From positions 2,852,001 to 2,916,000 of the forward strand of contig NC_132931.1 in assembly GCF_047675955.1 (NCBI RefSeq): a stretch of 64,000 nt of DNA, given 5' to 3'. Below the pieces are notes generated by a model. It worked only from the letters and a program-made list of their open reading frames with translations. It was not told the DNA's origin and made no database searches. This document shows, in pieces, positions 11,597 to 23,372 of this stretch. How positions within the stretch are numbered: the stretch's first letter is position 1; each line of letters begins with the position of its first letter. The DNA is from Chlorocebus sabaeus (lineage: Eukaryota; Chordata; Mammalia; Primates; Cercopithecidae). A program made the position numbers and the translations under genes.

Positions 11597-11888
11597 TATT
11601 TTTTAAGATGGAGTCTCACTCTGTCGCCCAGGCTGGAGTGCAGTGGTGTGATCTCAGTTCACTGCAACCTCCTCCTCCCAGGTTCAAGCGATTCTCCTGC
11701 CTCAGCCTCCCGAGTAGCTGGGACTACAGGCACCCACCACCATGCACAGCTAATTTTTTGTATTTTTAGTAGAGATGGGGTTTCACTATGTTGGCCAGGC
11801 TGGTCTTGAACTCCCGACCTCAAGTGATCTGCCTACCTCGGCCTCCCCAAGTGCTGGGATTACAGGCGTGAGCCCACCATGCCCGGCC
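11597..11888 (-). mobile_element. AluS
   Basis: 'agatggagtctcactctgtc' to 'gcccaccatgcccggcc'; poly(T) has become T/A-rich. Confidence 0.93.
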
Positions 11889-11899
11889 TCACTCTTTCG

Positions 11900-12025
11900 T
11901 TTCTTATCTTTGCCTATGTTATTTAACCTCTTTGAGCTCCAATGCATTTATCTGTAAAATGGGCATCATGTAGCCTTTGCTTCCTCTGTGAGACTTAAAT
12001 GAGACCACGTCTGCCGTGCTCCTGG
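11900..12025 (+). repeat. MIR element
   Basis: 'ttatttaacctctttgagct' and 'tgtaaaatgggcatc' in sense order. Confidence 0.75.
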
Positions 12026-12484
12026 CTCAGAGGAAGCTCTCCCTGCGTCTAGCCTCTCTGACCTGCCATGAGACAGCCTAGGTGGGGACCAGACACTTGG
12101 CATCCAGACAACCCAGTCCCGTGGCCATCCCTTCTCAGATTTGCCGCCAGAGGACCCACCAACGGGCTCAGCTCCCAGACAAGTTGTCTGTATTCACAGG
12201 TCTTCATTTAAGTGACACGCCAAGTTGAAATGCAGCCCCCTTTCACCCATGATGTAGGGGAACACCATCTTCCACAGAGCCCAGGCTCTGTGACAAGGCA
12301 AAAGCCACAGATGGTCGATGTGACCTGGACTCTAGCTGCACCCTATCCGTACGTGCATCTGGCCAGCATTTCCTCCGGGCTGTAAGAGATCAATTTCTTC
12401 ATCTGAGCACTTGTTGATGTTAACTTGTGTTCAGAGCTGTGCTTTATAAGAAATAGACATCTCCAGGCACCATAGCAACCTAGT

Positions 12485-12645
12485 TGGAGACCAGCCTGGG
12501 CAACATAGGAAGACCACCTGTCTCTATAAAAAATGCAAAAATTACGTGGACATGGTGGCAGCATGCACCTGCAGTCCCAGCTACTCGGGAGGCTGAGATT
12601 GGGGGTCACTAGAGCCTGGGAGGCAGAGGTTGCAATGATGAAACC
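12485..12645 (+). mobile_element. AluJ fragment
   Basis: Truncated at both ends: 'ttggagaccagcctgggcaa' to 'ggcagaggttgcaatga'. Confidence 0.8.
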
Positions 12646-12649
12646 GCAC

Positions 12650-13325
12650 ACTGGGCAAGACCTGCAGGAAATGAGATCTGAGGTAGGAACAACAGATTCA
12701 CACCTCACTTCATCCCATGCTGGGCAGGCACGCAGCAAGGCTATGTCAAGGTCCCCTCCAACCTGGTCTGTGGTTGATTGCCTTTGAAGAGGAGCAGAGG
12801 GAGGACTGCTGGTACAAGAGGCTAGAGTTGGGGTCAGAGCTACTTCAGGAGCAGAGACTGGGGGCACCCCAGCCCGAGGTATTCAAGGGCAGGTCAAAGC
12901 ACCTTCCTGCCTTCACTCAGAATGATCTTGTGCTCTTTTTCAGAGAGCAAAGCTTTTCAAAGTCAGCCAAGATGTCTGAGTCACATATCTGCTCCATAGA
13001 TCTTGCGGTTAGTGGAAAATTTCTTGTAGACTGTGGGAGTCAATAGGTGTTCAATCTTCGTTTGGGTGTTACTGGGCATTTTCATCTTTTTCTAAGCCGC
13101 CAGTGCATTCTGGGGGTAGACTGCAGAGGCTTAGTTACGTGCCCCGGCCCCATCCCCTTGCTCCCCTGAGCTGATTCCTTGCTGGGTCAAAGAAGGCAGG
13201 GAGTCACTTTTCTCTCTATCCTCCTGTCTCCCCATACGAAAGAGGAAAGATGTGCAGGAGTCCACATGGATTTATCCATAGCCCGGCACCTACTGTTTTG
13301 GGGTTTTTGTTGTTTGTTTGTTTTC
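12650..13325. other. Intronic DNA without recognised features
   Basis: No coding, RNA or repeat signal I can support. Confidence 0.5.
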
Positions 13326-13329
13326 TGCC

Positions 13330-13625
13330 TTTTTTTTTTTTTTTTTTTGAAACAGAGTCTCGCTCTGTCCCCCAGGCTGGAGTGCAGTGGTACTGTCTTG
13401 GCTCACTGCAACCTCCACCACCCAGGTTCAAGTGATTCTCCTGCCTGAGCCTCCCAAATAGCTCACAGGCGCCTGCCACCATTCCCGGCTAATTTTTGTA
13501 TTTTTAGTGGAAACAGGGTTTCACCATGTTGGCCAGGCTGGTCTCGAACTCCTGACCTCGAGTGATCAGCCTGCCTCGGCCTCCCAAAGTGATGGGATTA
13601 TAGATGTGAGCCACCACGCCCAGCC
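13330..13625 (-). mobile_element. AluS
   Basis: Poly(T) of about 18, 'gaaacagagtctcgctctgtc' to 'ccaccacgcccagcc', with a small deletion in the right monomer. Confidence 0.92.
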
Positions 13626-13823
13626 CTGTTTTCTGCTTTAAATGTTGCATTTTCTCAATACCTTTACCAGTCTTCCACTTCTTTGCCCAAACTACTCATC
13701 TTCCCAAGCGGTCTTGTCCAAGGTATGTCTGTCTCTTTTTTCTTGGCAGGGAGGGGTCTGTCTGTCTCAGGATACCTTTCATTTCAGTCCTGCTGTTTAA
13801 TTCCTCATATGGGGAAAATTCTC

Positions 13824-14170
13824 AGAGGCCTCCCAGCCATGTGGAACTGTGAATCCATTAAACCTCTTCTTTATAATTACCCAGTCTCAGGTACGTCTTC
13901 ATTAGAAGAACATGAAAACAGACTAATACAATGATAAAAGCCACACTCTGCGCATTCAGGCAAAAAAGAATGAGAGCTAAGCCAAAGGGGGAAACCCCTT
14001 ATAAAACTGTCAGATCTCGTGAGACTTATCCACTACCACGAGAACAGTATGGGAGAAACGGCCCCCATGATTCAGTGATCTTCCCACTGGGCTCCTCCTA
14101 CAACACATGGGAATGATGGGAGCTACAATTCAAGATGAGATTTGGGTGGGGACACAGTCAAACCATACCA
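13824..14170. mobile_element. Rearranged MaLR (THE1/MST) LTR copy, part direct and part inverted
   Basis: 13824-13930 is the LTR 3' part on the + strand ('ccagccatgtggaactgtga' to 'gactaataca'). 13931-13959 is a non-LTR flank. 13957-14170 is the LTR 5' part on the - strand ('ggaaaccccttataaaactg' to 'aaccatacca'). Each piece matches the LTR at 17758-18117 and its flank. Confidence 0.8.
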
Positions 14171-15213
14171 ATCAGACTCTAGACGTCTCTCTGGTTGCAC
14201 TGGCGTCTCCTGCCTTTCACATCTGGACCCCCCTAGAAGGTAGATGGTTGGACTCACCCTTTGGGAAGGCGGTCTGCTAATTTGATAGAAGAGACTGCAT
14301 TGTTTGTGGTGTGGGGACCAAGGAGGAAGGAGAAGGCTCTGGAAGGAAGTTATGCAGATCTACCGACCTCGGTTGGCCTGGTCACGTTGGCGCTCAAGGC
14401 AGACTTAAAACATAACTGTATTTTTATACTGTGTACCAAGATAAATAGGTGAGATCACTCAACTGTGTAGGTAGGACTCCAGCTAGTCAAGATCCCATCA
14501 GGATACCCCAGACAACAGGAGTTACTATTGTGGTGAACTGCAACCAATTCTGCTCCCTGGTTAAGAAGTTCTGACCCATTGATGGTCCAGGCAGCTCTCT
14601 CTCGGCAGGAAAATGCCTTTTGCAGATAGGCAGAGAAAGGAATAGAGGTGTGAAATATTTTGGAGTTTATTCCGCCTGTCTTTTTCTCCAGAGGAGAAAG
14701 AACTGTCATCAACTCATTCCAGACCTTCTGTGAAAGCTGACATGAGATTGGACTCGCTCACAAATCTGGGCAGGAAAGATGTTGGCCCCCAGCTGTGCAG
14801 GTCCCTGTATGAGTCAGGGACGAAAAATGGAGCAAAGGCCTCACAAGGCAGCTGGCAGCCAGCAGCGAGCTCTGGCCTTTCGGCAGCCTGGCATTTCATC
14901 TTATCGGGAATTCAGACTTCACTGGGGACTCAGGCACCCCTGAGGTTCCTATCACAGCAGGAAAACAAGTTCAGTTACTCTGCTCTTTCCATGCAACACG
15001 GTAGAGAGGCTGAACGTGAGAAGTCCACCTCCAGAGAGTGCTCCTCCTGGCCTTCTCCTGGATTTTGGGGGGACACTGAATGAGGAAGGGGAAACAGGCA
15101 GGAAAGACCGGGCTGTGAAGGAAATAGAAGATTAGGTTTAGTCATTCAGAAAACATGTATTCTGCATACATTATCCAACCTCTTGGCTCTTTCCCCACTC
15201 TGAACAACAGAGG
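14171..15213. other. Intronic DNA without recognised features
   Basis: No recognised repeat and no supported coding signal; open frames of up to 117 codons have no context. Confidence 0.5.
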
Positions 15214-15289
15214 GGCTTGGCACCTGGGCAGGAGGATTGCTTGAGTCCAGGAGTTCGAGATCAGCCTGGGTAATATAGTGAGACACCCA

Positions 15290-15973
15290 TGATATGGTAT
15301 GGCTGTGTCCCTACCCACATCTCATGTTGAATTGTAGCTCCCACAATTCCCACCTGTCATGGGAGGGAGCTGATGGGAGGTAATTGAATCATGAAGGCGG
15401 GTCTTTCCCGTACTAGTCTCATGCTAGTGAATAAGTCTCACGAGATCTGATGGGTTTATAAAGAGGAGTCCCTTTGCACAGGTTCTCTCTCTTACCTGCC
15501 ACCATATAAGAAGTCCCTTTGTTCTTCCTTCGTCTTCTGCCACGATTGTGAGGCCTTCCCAGCCATGTGGAACTGCGAGTCCATTAAGCCTCTTTTCTTT
15601 TTCTTTTTTCTTTTTTTTTTGAAATGGAGTCTCGCTCTGTCACCTAGGCTGGAGTCCTGTGGTGTAATCTCTGCTCACTGCCACCTCCGCCTCCCGGGTT
15701 CAAGCGATTCTTCTGCCTCAGTCTCCCAAGTAGGTGGGACTACAGGCGCACACCACCACACCCGGCTAATTTTTGTATTTTTGGTAGAGACGGGGTTTCA
15801 CCGTGTTGACCAGGCTAGTCTTGAACTCCTGACCTCGTGATCCACCTGCCTTGGCCACCCAAAGTGCTGGGATTACAGACGTGAGCGACCGCCCCGGCCC
15901 AAGCTTCTGTTTCTTTATAAATTACCCAGGCTCAGGTGTGTCTTTATTTGCAGCAGAAGAACAGACTCACACA
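15290..15973 (+). mobile_element. THE1/MST-type LTR with internal Alu
   Basis: Starts TGATATGG and ends CACACA. Phrases 'gaggtaattgaatcatgaag' and 'tgtgaggccttcccagccat' are THE1-type; interrupted at 15592-15900. Confidence 0.88.
15592..15900 (-). mobile_element. AluS/AluY nested in the LTR
   Basis: 'gaaatggagtctcgctctgtc' to 'gcgaccgccccggccc'. Flanking AAGCCTCTTTTCTTT (about 15587) and AAGCTTCTGTTTCTTT (15901) look like a slightly diverged target duplication. Confidence 0.9.
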
Positions 15974-16152
15974 CCCCATCTCTACAAAAAATATAAAAAA
16001 TTATCCAGGCGTAGTGACATACACCTGTAATCCCAGTAATCCCAGCTACGCAGGAGGATCGCTTTAACCCAGGAGGTCAAGGCTACAGTGAGCTCTGATC
16101 TTACTACTGCAGCCTGGGCCACAGAGTGAGACCCTGTCTAAAAAAAAAAAAA

Positions 16153-16153
<1 letters not shown>

Positions 16154-16183
<30 letters not shown>

Positions 16184-16185
16184 GA
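16154..16185 (+). repeat. (AG)n microsatellite
   Basis: AG run with one GGGA interruption, grown from the outer Alu's tail. Confidence 0.9.
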
Positions 16186-16806
16186 GAAGAAACTGGAGAA
16201 GCTTCAACAACTTTGTGAGGGAGATTTGTATGATTCTAGAATTTTATGTCCAAATAAATTGTCTGTCATGAGAGAAGGGGAGAAAGGTATTATCAGAATT
16301 CTAAGAACGCAGAAAATGTAATATTCACAAATGTTTCATGTCAACTAGTTTTAAATGTTCTCTAGCAGATATTTGGATGACAATTAGGCTCTTGGGGTAG
16401 GGACAGTTATTAAAAAATGGAAGTGAGCATTGGAATCAATTAAATATAATGAAGTAGCAGGAACTGTTATAAATTTTGTTACAAAATTGAATGCAGACAC
16501 TGAATACTATTCTAGAAAAAGATGCAAATAGTAGAAAATGTGTCATCATAAATCTCAAATTAAATTTACAAAGACTGAAAAGCATGCGGCAAGAGGTAGG
16601 AAAATAAAGGATCTATGAATCTTCTTATTACATACAAGAAAAAAATGACAGGATGCAATTTAGTTTCTTGAATTTGATAATTTAAGAAATGGTGGCTTAA
16701 GTCATGCATTTCACAAATGGAAACAGGTCCAGCAGTATAACCAAAACTAAAGCATCCATAGGTTTCTTATGTAAAAGAGAAAACAAACCATAGGAACCAG
16801 AAGCAG

Positions 16807-17091
16807 GCTGGGTGCGGTGACTCACACCTGTATTCCCAGCACTTTGGGAGGCCAACACGGGCAGATCCCCTGAGGTCGGTAGTTCGAGACCAGCCTGACC
16901 AACATGGAGAAACCCTATCTCTACTAAAAATACAAAATTAGCCAGGCATAGTGGTGCACACCTGTAATCCCAGCTACTCGGGAGGCTGAGGCTGGAGAAT
17001 CTCTCAAACCCGGGAGGCAGAGTTTGCAGTAAGCTGAGATCGTGCCATTGCACTCCAGCCTGGGCAACAAGAGTGAAATGCCATCTCAAAA
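16807..17091 (+). mobile_element. AluS
   Basis: Full dimer with a target duplication GAACCAGAAGCAGG at 16794-16807 and 17092-17105; the first bases overlap the Alu start. Confidence 0.94.
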
Positions 17092-17284
17092 GAACCAGAA
17101 GCAGGAAATAAAATAACAAAAGTACAGCCAAATATGTTTATTACAATATATAAAAATGGAATTAGACTCTACCATTGGAAAGCAAAGAATCTCAAATTAG
17201 ATGTCTTTAGAATCCAATTCTAGCCTCCTTGTAAGAGACATACCTCTAAAACATAGCATTAAAAAGTTTAAAAACCAAGAGAAA

Positions 17285-17575
17285 GGCCACGTGTGGTAGC
17301 TCACACCTGGGGTCATAGAACTTTGGGAGGTTGAGGCGGGCAGATCACTTGAGCTCAGGAGTTCAAGACCAGCCTGGGCAACATGGCCAGACCCCATCTT
17401 TACAAAAAATACAAAAATTAGTTGTAATCCCGGCTACTCAGGAGGCTGAGATGGGAGAATTGCTTGAGCCCAGGAGGTCGAGGCTGTAGCAAGCCATGTT
17501 CACCCCACTGCACTCCAGCCTGGGTGACACAGTGAGACCCTGACTCAAAATAAATAAATAAGTAAATAAATAAAA
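17285..17575 (+). mobile_element. AluJ
   Basis: 'ggccacgtgtggtagctcac' to 'agtgagaccctgactc', with an (AAAT) tail. Confidence 0.88.
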
Positions 17576-17757
17576 ATTTAAAAAAATAAAAAGCCAACAA
17601 CAGCAAAAAAAAAAAAAAAAAAAAGTGAGAGAAACAAACATTTAGCACAATTCACACCAAAGGAAATAAGCATAGCTGTACTGATATAAAAATAGATTTC
17701 TTTCCAAAAGGCATTAACAAAGCACTAAAATATTTTTTAAAGACTGTGTGTAATGAT

Positions 17758-18117
17758 TGGTATGGTTTGTCTGTGTCCCCACCCAAATCTCATCTTGAAT
17801 TGTAGCTCCCATAGTTCCCACATGTTGTAGGAGGGACCCAGTGGGAGATAATTGAATCATGGAGGCCGTTACCCCCATACTGTTCTAGTGGTCGTGAATA
17901 AGTTTCATGAGATCTGATGGTTTTATAAGGGGTTTCTCCCTTTTGCTTGGTCCTCATTCTTTTTTGCCTGCTGCCATGTTAGACGTACCTTTCACCTTCC
18001 ACCATGACTGTGAGCCCTCCCCAGCCATGTGGAACTGTGAGTCCATTAAACTTCTGCTTTAAATTACGCAGTCTCAGGTAAGTCTTCATTGGAAGAATAT
18101 GAAAACAGACTAATACG
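17758..18117 (+). mobile_element. MaLR (THE1/MST) solo LTR
   Basis: Starts near TGGTATGGTTTGTCTGTG and runs through 'ccagccatgtggaactgtga' to 'gactaatac'. It is the likely source, or sister, of the rearranged copy at 13824-14170. Confidence 0.88.
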
Positions 18118-18144
18118 ATGATAAAAGTCACACTGTGCATTCAG

Positions 18145-18720
18145 TAACGAGGGCCACCCACCTGTTCATCTTGAAGTCCTCTGAACACATCCCTCAGGGC
18201 TTTCATATCCCACACACTCTTCTCGGCTGGTGTCATCTTTCTTATGACTTTATCATCATCTGTATGCAAATGAATGATAAATATGTATCATTAACCTGTA
18301 TCTATACATTCTACTACCTCCTAGGATGTTCTACTGGGCTGTCCCTCAGGAACTTTCAAAGAATGCATCCAAAATTTATCATGTAGCCTTTCTTTCTAAG
18401 CCTATCCATTCAGCTGAACGTAAAACCCAGTTGTCTTCCTGGATGGCCCATTCGCCTTCACACGCCACACACAGTGATACATCAAGTCTTATCAACCTCT
18501 CTTTTACATGGCTCTTGAACTCTCTATCTCCATAGCCTACTTCAGTCTCAGAATCTGTTACTTCAATAGCCTCCTCTCTGGTTGTTGGGACCCTTGTATC
18601 AGCAAAGGGTAATTCTTCTCAAGCTCAAACCTGATCAAGTAATTTCTCTGATGAAAATGTTTTAGTGGATAAAAATACAACTCAAAGATACCCAAAAGAT
18701 AAAACCAAGCCCTGTTCCTG
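18145..18720 (+). repeat. Possible L2 remnant (3' part)
   Basis: 'agcaaagggtaattcttctc' and 'ctcaaacctgatcaagtaat' near the end resemble an L2 3' segment. The first 330 bases are unassigned. Confidence 0.4.
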
Positions 18721-18902
18721 AAAAAAATTAAACATAGAATTACCATATGATTCAGCAATTCTGCTTCTAGGTATATACCCCAAAGAGTTAAAAGTAGTGA
18801 CTGGAACAGATACTTGTATATCTACATCCATAGGAGGCACTTGGGCTGCTTCTACTTTGTGTCTATCATGAATGTGGTATGTCCATGCAACGGAATGGCC
18901 AA

Positions 18903-19562
18903 TGAAAGGCTCAGGCTCTGATCAATATTTGAAGATATTTATTCTAAGCCAAATACTAATGACCAACGGCCTATGACACAGCCTTCAGGAGGTCCTGTGA
19001 ATATGTGCCCACGGTGGTCAGGCTACACCTGAGTTTTATGTATTCTAAGGAGATGTAAGCTGTCAATTAATACACGTAAGATGTATATTGGTTCAGTCCA
19101 AAAAGGTGGGACAACTGGAGGTTGGTGGGTGGGGAGCTTCCAGGTCATAGGTGGATCGGTCATTGGTGGGTTCTGATTGGCAGTTGGTTGAGGTATTATC
19201 TAAAGACTTGGAATCAATAGAAAAGAATGTCTGGCTTATGATTAGAGGTTGTAGAGACCAAGGTTTTATTATGCAGAGGAAGCCTCCAGGTAGCAGGCTG
19301 CAGAGAGAATAGATTATAAGTATTCCTTGTTCTATCAGTCTTACTCTGTTTTATTTAATGTTAGTTAATTGAAACATTAATTAAGGTTAATGTTTGGGCC
19401 TGAATTCCAAAAGGGAGGAGGGTATAATGAGTCATGTCCAATTCCTTCTTCCCTTCATAGCCTGAAGTCATTTTTCAGGTTAACTTTGGAATGCCCTTGG
19501 CTGAGAAGTAGGGTCCATTCAGATGGTTGTGGGGCTTAGAATTCTATTTTTGGTTTTCAGAA
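18903..19562 (+). repeat. LTR-like insert in the old L1
   Basis: About 660 bp interrupting the L1 between 'caacggaatgg' and 'aaaatggtcc'. Related to 10105-10960. Family not named. Confidence 0.5.
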
Positions 19563-19670
19563 AATGGTCCAGCCTTAAAAGGGAAGGGAATTCTGATACA
19601 TGACACAACATGGATGAACCTTGAGGGCGTTATCTAAGTGAAATAAACCAATCACAAAAAGACAAATATC

Positions 19671-19970
19671 AGCCAGGCACGGTGGCTCACACCTGTAATC
19701 CCAGCACTTTGGGAGGCCAAGGCAGGCGGATCATGAGGTTAGGAGATTGAGACAATCCTGGCTAACACAGTGAAACCCCATCTCTACTAAAAATACAAAA
19801 AATTAGCCAGGCGTGGTGATGGGTGCCTGTAGTCCCAGCTACTCGGGAGGCTGAGGCAGGAGAATGGCATGAACCCGGGAGGTGGAGCTTGCAGTGAGCC
19901 GAGATTGCGCCACTGCACTCTAGCCTGGGCGACAGAGCAAGACTCTGTCTCAAAAAAAAAAAAAAAAAAA
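19671..19970 (+). mobile_element. AluY
   Basis: GACAAATATC occurs at 19661-19670 and 19971-19980 as the target duplication. Young-type bases 'ggtggagcttgcagtgagcc'. Confidence 0.95.
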
Positions 19971-20224
19971 GACAAATATCAAATGATTCCACTTATATAA
20001 AGTACCTAAAAAAGCCAAAGACACAGAGAAAAAATAGAATGGTGGTTGTTGGGTTTGCAGTGAGGGAGGAATGGGGAGATAGTGTTTAATGATAATTAAT
20101 AATAGCATACAAAGTTTCAGTCTGGGAAGACAAACGACTTCTAGAGAGAAATAATGGTGATGGTTGTATGACAATGTGAAAGTACTTAATACCACAGAAC
20201 TGTACACTTAAAATGAATAAAATG

Positions 20225-20517
20225 GGCCAGGCACGGTGGCTCACGCCTACAATCCCAATACTTTGGGAGGCCAAGGCGTGCAGATCACTTGAGTTCAGGA
20301 GATCGAGACCAGCCTGGCCAACATGGTGAAACCCTGTCTCTACTAAAAATACAAGAATTAGCTGGACGTGGTGACAGGTGCCTGTAATCTCAGCTACTCA
20401 GGAGGCTGAGGCAGGAGAATCACTTGAAACTGGAAGGTGGAGGTTGCAGCGAGCCAAGATCATGCCACTGCACTCCAGCCAGGGAGCAAGAGTGAAACCC
20501 TGTCTCAAAAAAAATAT
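20225..20517 (+). mobile_element. AluS
   Basis: 'ggccaggcacggtggctcac' to 'ctgtctcaaaaaaaata'; inserted in the L1 3' end. Confidence 0.93.
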
Positions 20518-20524
20518 AAAATAG

Positions 20525-20832
20525 GGCCGGGCGTGGTGGCTCACGCCTGTAATCCCAGTACTTTGGGAGGCCGAGGCAGGCAGATCACGAGGTCAGAAGA
20601 TTGATTCCATCCTGGCTAACATGGTGAAACCCCGTCTGTACTAGGGATACAAAAAAATTAGCCAGGTGTGGTGGCGGGCGCCTGTAGTCCCAGCAACTCA
20701 GGAGGCTGAGGCAGGAGAATGGTGTGAACCCAGAAGGCGGAGCTTGCAGTGAGCCGAGATCGTGCCACTACACTTCAGCCTGGGCGACAGAGCAAGACTC
20801 CATCTCAAAAAAAAAAAAAAAAAAAAAAAAAA
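20525..20832 (+). mobile_element. AluY
   Basis: 'ggccgggcgtggtggctcac' with 'gattgattccatcctggcta' and a 26-nt A tail. Confidence 0.93.
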
Positions 20833-20887
20833 GGTAAATTTTTAGTTATTACATTTTACTGCAATAAAAATAAATACATAAAAACAA

Positions 20888-21310
20888 GTGGTGGTGCATG
20901 TCTGTAGTCCCAGCTACTCAGGAGGCTGAAGAAGTAGGATTGCTTGAGCCTGGGAATCTGAGACCAGCCTCGGCGCCATAGCAAGACCCTGTCTTTACAA
21001 AAATATTTTTTAAAAATAAGCTGGTCAGCTGGGTGCTGTGGCTCATGCCTGTAATCTCAGCACTTTGGGAGGCTAAGGTGGGTGGATCATGAGGTCAGGA
21101 GTTCGAGACCAGCCTGGCCAATATGGTGAAACCCCGTCTCTACTGAAAATACAAAAATTAGCTGGACATGGTGGTGCACACCTGTAATGCCAACTACTTG
21201 GGAGGCTGAGGCAGGAGAATTACTTCAACCCGGGAGGTGGAGGTTGCAGTAAGCTGAGACCGCGCCACTGCACTCCAGCCTGGGCAACAGAGTGAGACTC
21301 CAACTCAAAA

Positions 21311-21341
<31 letters not shown>

Positions 21342-21480
21342 AATAAGCTTGTCATGGTGGCAAGTGCCTGTAATCTCAGCATTTTGGGAAGTTGAAGCTC
21401 AAGGACCGCTTGAACATAGGAATTCAAGTCCAGCCTGGGCAACATAGTGAGACCCCATCTCTACAAAATGAATAAAAATG
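20888..21480 (+). mobile_element. AluJ fragment split by an AluS
   Basis: Pieces 20888-21026 and 21355-21480. Target duplication AAAATAAGCTGGTCA (21012-21026) and AAAATAAGCTTGTCA (21340-21354) brackets the inner Alu. Confidence 0.85.
21027..21344 (+). mobile_element. AluS with (AAAT)n tail
   Basis: Full dimer; tail at 21308-21344 is about eight AAAT units. Confidence 0.93.
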
Positions 21481-21499
21481 TAAAAATAAAAACAAAAAA

Positions 21500-21990
21500 C
21501 AATTAAGCTCTTCACCATATCATACAAGGCCTTTACTGACTAGTGCCCCATCCGTATCCCTCACCTCATTCCTTCCCACCTTTTCCTGGCTACTCGAAAG
21601 CTCAGAATAACTCAACATATTGTCAGTCAATGAACATGTCAAGCTTTTGCAACTCTACGCCTTGGTACGGCTGCCCCCTACCGTATCTGACCTTCTCCTC
21701 TTCCCTCCTTATCCTTTCCCCACCCTCCCCTCCCTCACCTGGCAAAGTCAGCCTCTTTTTCCTTTAGGTCTTTAATAGTAGCCATGTTCTCCAGAAAGCT
21801 CCCTCTGACCCACCCCCCTTCCCCCACCAGGTGGTGCCAAGGCGTCCTGGCTTCCCTCCCACAGCATGTATCACATTGAATTCAAATGCCTAATTTGCTT
21901 GGTTTCAAGAACAGGATTTATGTCTTGTTCGCTTTTGTATTCCCATCACAGCATCTGGCAGAGTCATTCCCAATAACCATTTGTTGGATT
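21500..21990 (+). repeat. L2 3' end
   Basis: 'gtcttgttcgcttttgtatt', 'cagcatctggcag' and 'ccaataaccatttgttgg' match the L2 end order; the 5' part 'gctcttcaccatatcataca' is also L2-like. Confidence 0.75.
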
Positions 21991-22207
21991 ACTATATAAA
22001 TCTTTTTGCACTAAAGAATAGCCTCATTTAACAAATATTTGAACTATAAGAATAATTTATGCAGAACAAGTTTTCTTCACAGACTTCAATATGCTACTCA
22101 TGGTCCTTAACACATCCAGTAGTCCCAAAAAAAAAAAAAAAAAGGTAAGTTTATAGAAAAAGATTATAATTATAAGCTTACATAATGTAATTAATAAATA
22201 TAAATAT

Positions 22208-22534
22208 GGCCAGGCGCAGTGGCTCACACCTGTAATCCCAGCACTTTGAGAGGCCAAGGCGGGTGGATCATAAGGTCAGGAGATCGAGACCATCCTGGCC
22301 AACATGGTGAAACCCTGTCTCTACTAAAAATACAAAAATTAGCTGGGCATGGTGGTGGGCACCTGTAATCCCAGCTACTCGGGAGACTGAGACAGAAGAA
22401 TCACTTGAACCTGGGAGGCGGAGGTTGTAGTGAGCCAAGATAGTGCCACTGTACTCCAGCCTGGGTGACAGAGTGAAACTCCATCTCAAACAATAAAAAT
22501 AAAAAAAAAATAAATAAATAAATAAAAATATATT
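22208..22534 (+). mobile_element. AluS
   Basis: 'ggccaggcgcagtggctcac' to an A/AAAT tail. Confidence 0.93.
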
Positions 22535-22654
22535 TGTATAACTGACCTCACAGAGATTCTACTATAGTGGTAAATTCCTTAGGTTTCCAAAAATAGCAAA
22601 TGTACAGGCCACATTCTCTTCTCTAACTATGATCCATTAAAAAGAGAAAAAGGT

Positions 22655-22952
22655 GGCCGGGTATGGTGGCTCACGCCTGTAATCCCAGTACTTTGGGAGG
22701 CCGAGGTGGGTGGATCACAAGATCAGGAGATCGAGACCATCCTGGCTGACACGGTGAAACCCCGTCTCTACAAAAAATATAAAAAATTAGCCAGGCGTGG
22801 TGGCGGGCGCCTGTAGTCCCAGCTACTCGGGAGGCTGAGGCAGGAGAATGGCGTGAACTTGCAGTGAGCCGAGATTGCGCCACTACACTCCAGCCTGGGG
22901 GACAGAGCGAGACTCCGTCTCAAAAAACAAAAAAAAAAAAAAAAAAAAAAGA
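22655..22952 (+). mobile_element. AluY, right-monomer deletion
   Basis: Target duplication GAGAAAAAGGTG at 22643-22654 and 22953-22964. Lacks 'cccgggaggcggag' in the right monomer ('gcgtgaacttgcagtgagcc'). Confidence 0.94.
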
Positions 22953-23372
22953 GAGAAAAAGGTGATGAAAACCATAACTAGAAGAGAGAAACCAATAAAA
23001 GTACAAAGGAGAAATGGGATGTAATAATGATGTAAAGAAATTTAAAATTACAGGACTAGGGTCCATAGTTGCATACTAATAGTAACGAAAAATTTCTGTC
23101 TGTAGCTTTCCAGAAAGCTACAACATTCCAAAATTGAAGAAAAACTGAAAAGTAAAACGGACTCACAATAATGGAAGAAAGGCTTGTTGACAATGGGGCC
23201 CACATTGTTTTACAGTGATTTTTTTCAAACTTTTGAAAGACAGGTGCTGACAATATAGGAGACACATGGAATGCTACTCAACTTATTTTGTTTAGATGTC
23301 CTAATACTAAATATTTACCCTAATACTAAAACATGACCCAGATCTCCAAAACTATAGTTGTTGGGTTTGTTT

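Larger units (their letters stand above)
15226..16153 (+). mobile_element. AluJ split by an MST/THE1 LTR that is itself split by an Alu
   Basis: Outer Alu pieces 15226-15289 and 15974-16153 ('ccccatctctacaaaaaata' to 'gagaccctgtct'). The gap is the LTR 15290-15973, with duplications ACCCA at 15285 and CCCCA at 15974. Confidence 0.85.
16190..17753 (+). mobile_element. Old L1 (L1M/HAL1-type) fragments
   Basis: 16190-16790, 17105-17284 and 17630-17753 resemble decayed L1 ORF2, e.g. 'aaggaaataagcatagctgt' and 'tgatataaaaatagatttct'. Broken by two Alus. Confidence 0.5.
18725..20885 (+). mobile_element. Old L1 3' end broken by an LTR-like element and three Alus
   Basis: Pieces: 18725-18900 ('accatatgattcagcaattc'), 19563-19670 ('caacatggatgaaccttgag'), 19981-20224 ('cagaactgtacacttaaaat') and 20833-20885 ('ggtaaatttttagttattac'). 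Together these give an L1M 3' end in order. Confidence 0.8.

Noticed and set aside
12343..12867. 174-codon minus-strand frame
   Set aside because: Contains a translated Alu fragment and has no homology I recognise.
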